Below, piece by piece: positions 58,052 through 64,000 of a stretch of 64,000 nucleotides of DNA. The notes beneath the pieces were generated by a model. That model was not told the DNA's origin. It saw only the letters and a program-made list of their open reading frames with translations, and searched no databases. The stretch is taken from positions 10,529 through 74,528 of the forward strand of contig CAZZEX010000010.1 of assembly GCA_964653285.1 (NCBI GenBank), given 5' to 3'. A program made the translations under genes and the position numbers. The stretch is from CAZZEX01 sp964653285 (GTDB lineage Bacteria; Chloroflexota; Anaerolineae; B4-G1). Every line of letters starts with the position of its first letter. Position 1 is the stretch's first letter.

Positions 58052-59265
58052 TCGGCCTCCTCTTCTGCTCTTTCTCCCTCTGGCGGCTCGCTGCTTTCAG
58101 CCTTCTCCTCCGGTGGCTCAGGATGTTCGGGCGCTTCGACTGGTACCGGCGCCGGCGGGGGTGGGGTGGGGCGAGACGGGCGATGCCCTGAGCTCGTCGA
58201 AGGGGCGTAGGCTGTCGTGCCGAAGCGGGTCAGCACCACAGCGCCCAGCCCCAGGCAGCCCAGGACGAAGATCATGAGCCACCCGAATGGTGCCAGGCAC
58301 AAGGCAACGCTCAATCCCATCCCGATTAGTGTGATGAGCAGCGTCCCCAGCCCGGCCGCCCACAGCGGCGCGGTCTCACGGGCGTTGAGTGCTTGCAGCA
58401 GCCGCTCCCCGACCACCGCGCCGACCCCGATCCAGCCGAACAGCCCGGCCGTGCCCAGGGCGAGTGCTGCCAGCGCCGCAACCGGTGACAGGCAGATGGT
58501 GATCGTCAGCGCGATGATGAGCACTGTGGCGGCGAATACCGTGAGCAGCCCGATCCCGAAACTGGGCCATGGTGCTTCGACCACGGCTTGCCCGACCTGC
58601 ACCGTCTGCTGTGGCCAGATCAGCGCCACCACCCCCGCTACTGCGGCAACCACGAGTATCGCGACCAGGCTGCGCATGACCCTGAGCGTCCAGCCTAACA
58701 CCCGTCCCGGCTCAGAGGCCCAGGAAGTAAGCGGGGAGGGCACCGGGATTAGAGTCCTGGAAAAATCACGCCAGTGCTCGAAGCGCAGGCCGCGCAGGGG
58801 GGTGCCCTCAATGATCCCTCCATCCACGCGGGCCTCCTCTTCCTGATTGAGGTCACAATTCCAACTGCATACTACGTCTCCTTCCACCTCGGCGTTATCG
58901 CCCAGGTAGATGTCCCCGTTGGAGACGACCAGGTCATTCTCGATGGCGCCTTCTACCTCGGCGCTCCCGTTCCAGACGATGACGGAACCTCCCACGCGGC
59001 TGCCGGGCTCCAGGGTCGCGTCGCCATTGAAGACGACCAGGTCACCATCCAACTGCTCCCCTTCCTCCAGCGTGTAGTCCTCGTTCCAGATGACGACGCC
59101 GTCGCCCTCTGGCGGATCGCCGTCCGCCAGGGCCGGCGTTGCCGGGAGCAACAGTCCCGCAGCCAACAGTAGGAAGAGAATTGCAAACCGCAAATTGCAG
59201 ATTACAGGTTGCAGGTTGCGGATTGCGGGTTGCAAATTATGGATTGCAGATCGCCAGTTACGCAT
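58048..59265 (-). CDS. bactofilin-like beta-helix membrane protein
   Basis: A 405-residue protein. The N-terminus (MRNWRSAIHNLQPAIRNLQP) is encoded by a word repeat and leads into a signal helix (FAILFLLLAAGLLLPATPALA). Residues about 55-145 read as short polymer-forming/bactofilin-type beta repeats (LDGDLVVFNGDATLEPGSRV, AENDLVVSNGDIYLGDNAE). Four membrane helices follow (about 195-345), then an acidic proline tail with an inserted APSTSSGHRPSRP. The stop overlaps the lipoprotein start. An envelope scaffold role is inferred. Confidence 0.8.
   Translation of the reverse strand: MRNWRSAIHNLQPAIRNLQPVICNLRFAILFLLLAAGLLLPATPALADGDPPEGDGVVIWNEDYTLEEGEQLDGDLVVFNGDATLEPGSRVGGSVIVWNGSAEVEGAIENDLVVSNGDIYLGDNAEVEGDVVCSWNCDLNQEEEARVDGGIIEGTPLRGLRFEHWRDFSRTLIPVPSPLTSWASEPGRVLGWTLRVMRSLVAILVVAAVAGVVALIWPQQTVQVGQAVVEAPWPSFGIGLLTVFAATVLIIALTITICLSPVAALAALALGTAGLFGWIGVGAVVGERLLQALNARETAPLWAAGLGTLLITLIGMGLSVALCLAPFGWLMIFVLGCLGLGAVVLTRFGTTAYAPSTSSGHRPSRPTPPPPAPVPVEAPEHPEPPEEKAESSEPPEGERAEEEAE
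58181..58207. repeat. CTTCGAC/GAGCTCAGG palindromic word in the bactofilin-like gene
   Basis: CCCTGAGCTCGTCGAAGGGG lies in frame and encodes APSTSSG in the proline tail. It belongs to the same family as 29653 and 63819. Confidence 0.8.
59175..59265. repeat. GGATTGC/GGTTGC word repeat encoding a signal region
   Basis: About nine degenerate copies of ATTGCA/GGATTGC lie in frame and encode NLQPAIRNLQP-type sequence at the start of the bactofilin-like protein. Related words occur at 56907-56932 in surE. Confidence 0.8.
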
Positions 59266-59319
59266 TGTCCTACCTCCGAAGGTACGCTGTCATCGAACTC
59301 CCCACTGGTGGGAGGCCTG

Positions 59320-60216
59320 CTAGTTGGATACCTCAATCAGCTTAACGTTGCCGACGCCTGTGGTGACCTGGATATGCAGTTCTGTCTCCGCTTCGCCGCA
59401 GGCGTCGTTGACGTAGGTGTTGCCTTGGCGTTGCAAGCCGGATACTTCTATGTTCGTCAGTCCGCCTTCCGTCTCGACCCGCACGCCCACGTCGTCGGGC
59501 AAGCGCAGGGTGAGCGAGCCGACGCCAGCTGTGATCTGCACGTCGGCTGAGTGAGGCCAGGCCCCTGTGAAGTCCAGGGTGATGTCACCTATGCCGCCCT
59601 GCACCTTCACCCGCTCCGGACCAGCGTGGCCGATTCCGATTACCTCCAGTTTTGAGGCCCCGGTATTCAGCGTGAGGTGGCTCATCTCGGTCTCATTTGG
59701 CTCGTCGAAACGCACCTCAAAATCCCCCGCGCCCAGGTTCAGGTCTAGTTCCGAGAGTTGCAGCCCGGTGAAGTCCAACTCTCCATCTCCAGCGCCGATT
59801 TCGAAGTCCATCTCGAGCGGTATCTCGGGCGAGAATTCCAGTTTCCATTCGTTGTGGATGTTTCCGGTGGGGATGCCCCAATCTTCCTTGGTGCTTCCTT
59901 GCTCGACGATTAGTACGCCGTCCTCGTAGGTCACCTCTGGTGCCCAGCGCTCGACGTTGTAGCGGAAGTGACCGGAGAAAAGCTGGTCGGAGACCCCAGC
60001 CTCGACCTCCAGTTCACCGCTGCCGAAGGCGACCTCGACGGCGGCCGATTCGGCTCCCGACAGGGGGATCGCCTGCCGTTCGTCATACATCTCCCCGACT
60101 TCGAGGGTTGGCACGTTGATTTCGATGTCTGGTACTTGTGGCAGTGATATTGCGCAACACGCAATTTGGCTGCCCAGCAGCAAGAGTGCCGCCAGTATAA
60201 TTGTGATCTGTCTCAT
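59320..60216 (-). CDS. toast-rack (DUF4097-like) lipoprotein
   Basis: A 298-residue protein with a lipoprotein signal (ILAALLLLGSQIAC, cysteine about 20). The mature part is a regular beta repeat typical of toast-rack/adhesin-like domains: FGSGELEVEAGVSDQLFSGHF near 69, LDLNLGAGDFEVRF near 159, LTLNTGASKLEVIGIG and VQITAGVGSLTLRLPDDVG. Such proteins sit in operons with ECF sigma/anti-sigma pairs. It follows the anti-sigma gene by 19 bases. Confidence 0.85.
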   Translation of the reverse strand: MRQITIILAALLLLGSQIACCAISLPQVPDIEINVPTLEVGEMYDERQAIPLSGAESAAVEVAFGSGELEVEAGVSDQLFSGHFRYNVERWAPEVTYEDGVLIVEQGSTKEDWGIPTGNIHNEWKLEFSPEIPLEMDFEIGAGDGELDFTGLQLSELDLNLGAGDFEVRFDEPNETEMSHLTLNTGASKLEVIGIGHAGPERVKVQGGIGDITLDFTGAWPHSADVQITAGVGSLTLRLPDDVGVRVETEGGLTNIEVSGLQRQGNTYVNDACGEAETELHIQVTTGVGNVKLIEVSN

Positions 60217-60235
60217 CCGTATCTCCCTTCGATCG

Positions 60236-60769
60236 TTAGTGCGCTGCGCGCAGGCGGCGCACCGCGCCTATCCATAAGCCGTCCAACGCCAGTGCCAGCA
60301 TCAGGCTGCACAGGCCCAGGGAGGCCAGGGGGACGGCGAACTCCTTTGCCAGCACCAGCAGTGCATGTCCTACCGCTCCCAGCAGGGCCAGCAACTGGAC
60401 GATGGTCTCCGGGCCACCGATGACCAGCGCTGGCGCGATGCCCGTCACGTCCAGCAGGCCGAGTAGAGCCGGGGCCAGCGCGAGCAGCGCCAGCGCCACT
60501 GTTCCTAGCGCCAGTGCCGTGCTGCCGATGATCGCCCGCCGCGCCTGCTCCCTACGGCTCAGGCGGGCCATGACCTGCACGCGCAAGCGGACCGGGGCGC
60601 GCACCATCGGCGCGGAGGCCAGCAGACCGTCGAGCGCCTGTAGCCTGTGCCACTCGGCCTGACACGCGCTACACCCAGCCAGGTGATCTTCCAGGAGGGT
60701 GATCTCTGTGCGGTCGAGGCGGTCATCCAGCCGCGCCGACATCATTTCGCCAGCCTGCTCACAACGCAT
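60236..60769 (-). CDS. zf-HC2 anti-sigma factor
   Basis: A 177-residue protein. The N-terminus has the ZAS zinc motif LEDHLAGCSACQAEW (H and two C near 28-37). It is followed by 3-4 membrane helices. Such proteins hold the ECF sigma factor at the membrane and release it on a signal. It overlaps the sigma factor gene by 11 bases, the usual arrangement. Confidence 0.9.
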   Translation of the reverse strand: MRCEQAGEMMSARLDDRLDRTEITLLEDHLAGCSACQAEWHRLQALDGLLASAPMVRAPVRLRVQVMARLSRREQARRAIIGSTALALGTVALALLALAPALLGLLDVTGIAPALVIGGPETIVQLLALLGAVGHALLVLAKEFAVPLASLGLCSLMLALALDGLWIGAVRRLRAAH

Positions 60770-61343
60770 CGTCCGTTTCTCCTTCTATCATCTTCGCCAG
60801 GCCACGCCGGGTGCGGTAGAGCCGCGATTTGACCGCGCTCACCGTCAGGTTCAGTGTCTCAGCGATCTCCTCGTAGGAGTAATCGTACCAGTAACGGAGC
60901 GTGATCGCTGCCCGGTCGGTGGGTGGGAGCGCTGCTAGCAGTTGCTGCATTTGTTCCTCCCGCTCTCGCCGTGTCACCACGGCCTCCGGGTTGGGGCTGT
61001 TGCTTGCCAGCTGGACTTCGGCGAGCCCAGTCGAGCCGTCTGGTACGGCAATCTCGTCTTCAAACGACAGCCAGGTGATCCGCCGCCGGCGCAACTGGTC
61101 AATGCAGTGGTGGGAGGCGATGGACAGCAGCCAGGAGCGAAACGGTCGCTGCGGGTCGTAACTGCGCAGATGCGTGTAGGCCCGCAAGAATGCCTCCTGC
61201 GCGGCTTCCTCGGCCTCGGCTGCATTGCCCAACATCCGGTAGGCCAGATTGTAAACGGGCGTCTGGTAGGCCACAACCAGCCGGCCGAACGCGTCCTGAT
61301 TGCCCTCCCGTGCCAGTCTGATCCACTCTGCCTCGTTGGTCAC
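60759..61343 (-). CDS. ECF-type RNA polymerase sigma factor
   Basis: A 194-residue protein from GTG 61343 with GGAG 7 bases upstream; the frame to 61385 has no such site. Region 2 (GRLVVAYQTPVYNLAYRMLGNAAEAEEAAQEAFLRAY, then RSWLLSIASHHCIDQLRRRR) and region 4 (LPPTDRAAITLRYWYDYSYEEIAETLNLTVSAVKSRLYRTRRGL) are both complete, without region 3. A cognate anti-sigma factor follows. It likely controls the downstream envelope genes. Confidence 0.93.
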   Translation of the reverse strand: MTNEAEWIRLAREGNQDAFGRLVVAYQTPVYNLAYRMLGNAAEAEEAAQEAFLRAYTHLRSYDPQRPFRSWLLSIASHHCIDQLRRRRITWLSFEDEIAVPDGSTGLAEVQLASNSPNPEAVVTRREREEQMQQLLAALPPTDRAAITLRYWYDYSYEEIAETLNLTVSAVKSRLYRTRRGLAKMIEGETDDAL

Positions 61344-61397
61344 ACGTATGCTCCACTCAACCTGGACGTCTCCAGGCCCTGGCAATTCATGTTACGT

Positions 61398-61403
61398 ATT
61401 ATA
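61398..61403 (-). promoter_or_regulatory. -10 box upstream of the sigma factor gene
   Basis: A perfect TATAAT on the minus strand, 55 bases before the GTG. No matching -35 is clear, so it may depend on an activator or on another sigma factor. Confidence 0.45.
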
Positions 61404-61429
61404 CCTCAGAAGGTTGCGTAGGGGTGGGC

Positions 61430-62944
<1,515 letters not shown>

Positions 62945-63019
62945 GGCTCCTCCGGTTGTTCTGTCGGTAGACTTTGTTCTTGATCTGAGTGCTCGCTTCG
63001 TTTCATCTGACGTGGATTC

Positions 63020-63048
63020 AGTATAGCGCAGTCCTGCGCGGAAGTCAA
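63020..63048 (-). promoter_or_regulatory. promoter of purH
   Basis: On the minus strand TTGACT (63043-63048), 17 bases and TATACT (63020-63025), with a 75-base leader and no obvious riboswitch. Confidence 0.65.
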
Positions 63049-63095
63049 AAAACCTACATAGCCGAAACAAGTATCGTCTACACACAATTTGACTA

Positions 63096-63124
63096 TTGAC
63101 AAATTGCATATAGTGTGGTATACT
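63096..63124 (+). promoter_or_regulatory. consensus promoter of the PadR operon
   Basis: TTGACA (63096-63101), exactly 17 bases and TATACT (63119-63124). It is the best sigma-70 site in the window, divergent from the purH promoter. Confidence 0.75.
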
Positions 63125-63160
63125 ACAGCCGTTTGAGACCAGGTTGGTGGGGGTGTCAGA

Positions 63161-63550
63161 ATGCGAGGACGGGGTCGCGGGTGGCGATGGCGAGGATGTT
63201 CCCGCCGGGCGGTGCGGTTCCTGGAGCCGACGCTGCTGCTATTCCTGCACCATAGCCCGGCCCACGGCTATACTCTCCTGGAGCGGCTGGGGGAATTTGG
63301 CCTGGGGGACATCAATCCCAGTGTCGTCTACCGGGCGTTGCGGGATATGGAAAGCCGGGGATGGGTCACCTCCACCTGGGACGAGGAGCAGACGCAGGGA
63401 CCGCCCCGGCGGGTCTACCGCCTCACCTCTCAGGGGCACGAGGCGCTGGGCCTGTGGACACAGGATTTGCAAGAGACGCGCGGGCTGATAGATCACCTCG
63501 TGGGTGCCTACAGCCAACACATGGAGGAAGGCAAGGGTGAATATCATTGA
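63161..63550 (+). CDS. PadR-family transcriptional regulator
   Basis: A 129-residue protein with an arginine/tryptophan-rich N-terminus (RGRGRGWRWRG) and then a PadR winged helix: LEPTLLLFLHHSPAHGYTLLERLGE (about 21-45), NPSVVYRALRDMESRGWV and GPPRRVYRLTSQGHEAL. A short C-terminal helix follows. It overlaps the next gene by 14 bases and presumably senses a small molecule or metal linked to that gene. Confidence 0.9.
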   Translation: MRGRGRGWRWRGCSRRAVRFLEPTLLLFLHHSPAHGYTLLERLGEFGLGDINPSVVYRALRDMESRGWVTSTWDEEQTQGPPRRVYRLTSQGHEALGLWTQDLQETRGLIDHLVGAYSQHMEEGKGEYH

Positions 63551-64000
63551 GGCGCTATTGGGGAGCCTGCGGGCTGATACACCGGTGCGCCAGGTGTTAG
63601 TGGGGTCCTTTTGGACGGCGGTGGTGCTGGATAGCGACCCGCCTCGCTGTGGTCTGGCCTCGACGCTGCGTCCGGTCACTCACCCTGGCGGCCCGCCAGT
63701 GCCTCACGCCGGGCGTCTGCTGGAGCGCAGCGGGCGGGAACTGGCGGCGCTGCTCCGCTCGTCCAGCACGCTGGAGGCCAGCATTGGGATGGCGGCGTTC
63801 AACGCGCTGCTGGAGCCATGTCCTGAGCTTGCCCTGAGCGCAGCCGAAGGGCTTGCCGAAGGGGTGGACGAGGTAACCTGCACCGAGGTCAACGCCGAAA
63901 AGGTGATCCTGGAGCGGGGGACGGGCCGGCGGGTGGTCATCGTGGGCCACTTCCCCTTCGTCGAGCGGGTGCGGCGGGCAGCGGCCGAATGTTGGGTGGT
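63537..64000 (+). CDS. DUF4213/DUF364 putative metal-chelating protein (cut by window edge)
   Basis: GTG 63537, with GGAGGAAGG about 5 bases upstream and inside the PadR end, opens a frame that continues past the edge (154 residues seen). VGSFWTAVVLDSDPPRCGLASTLRP matches DUF4213, and SSSTLEASIGMAAFNALLE and VVIVGHFPFVERVRRAAAE match DUF364, a family proposed to chelate metals. CPELALSAAEGLAEGVDE interrupts the usual sequence and comes from a palindromic word (63819-63864). The overlap with PadR suggests metal-responsive control, which is inference. Confidence 0.85.
   Translation, partial: MNIIEALLGSLRADTPVRQVLVGSFWTAVVLDSDPPRCGLASTLRPVTHPGGPPVPHAGRLLERSGRELAALLRSSSTLEASIGMAAFNALLEPCPELALSAAEGLAEGVDEVTCTEVNAEKVILERGTGRRVVIVGHFPFVERVRRAAAECWV
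63819..63864. repeat. CCTGAGCTTGCCCTGAGCG/CCGAAGGG word repeat in the DUF364 gene
   Basis: TGTCCTGAGCTTGCCCTGAG and GCCGAAGGGCTTGCCGAAGG lie in frame and encode PELALSAAEGLAEG. They belong to the family at 29653 and 58181. Confidence 0.8.

Overview
The window looks like a metagenome-assembled scaffold from the Chloroflexota, probably an Anaerolineae-like lineage. That assignment is inferred from gene content and was not tested by search. Pointers are high GC, a GlmL/MutL-like actin-fold ATPase operon without a mutase, MalT-type LuxR regulators with decayed copies, several giant PTPS-related (GT-C-like) membrane proteins, a toast-rack lipoprotein, a bactofilin-like membrane protein, DUF4870 and DnaD/DnaC-type helicase loading genes. 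Two runs of exactly 100 N (5309-5408 and 23116-23215) are assembly gaps, and both fall inside tandem repeats. Layout: (1) 1-7914, minus strand: an eight-gene operon, mostly with overlapping start/stop codons. It encodes a GlmL-like ATPase, a barrel-sandwich protein, four membrane-associated proteins, a zinc-ribbon protein with many PDWL motifs and a small protein. No mutase is present and the function is unknown. (2) 8102-10133, plus: a GNAT acetyltransferase overlapping an OSBS/N-acylamino-acid racemase. (3) 10145-17775: a NERD-like protein, a HutC/DasR-type GntR regulator with three operator-like repeats, then an operon of hypothetical gene, homoserine dehydrogenase, GH31 glycosidase and PAP2 phosphatase. 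(4) 17790-23708, minus: DUF4870, recJ, an MNT/HEPN pair, a sugar epimerase and a secreted clan GH-A glycosidase; the genes from recJ onward are tightly coupled. (5) 24147-31996: an intact MalT-like regulator and two decayed relatives, an ABC-2 exporter, a DJ-1 protein, and a scar of gene fragments around an IS1-like element with a possible -1 frameshift. (6) 32066-41346, minus: ndk, a TPR protein with PxWL motifs, a histone-deacetylase-family enzyme, a two-AAA helicase loader, a DnaD-like protein, dodecin, dnaB and a BFN-domain protein. (7) 41324-55969: four paralogous giant membrane proteins of about 1050-1160 residues plus a family 2 glycosyltransferase, probably for surface glycoconjugates. 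(8) 56070-62944, minus: surE, a lipoprotein, a bactofilin-like protein, a toast-rack lipoprotein, an anti-sigma factor and an ECF sigma factor, then purH. (9) 63096-64000, plus: a PadR regulator overlapping a DUF4213/DUF364 protein cut by the window edge. A second layer runs through the window. Several families of short word-like repeats and small palindromes sit between genes and also in frame inside proteins, at signal peptides, linkers and N-terminal extensions. In one case the related MalT copy lacks the 24-base insert, and in three GT-C paralogs the same inter-domain linker carries three different families. This repeat behaviour, the GlmL-like operon and the PxWL motif proteins are the most promising undescribed features.
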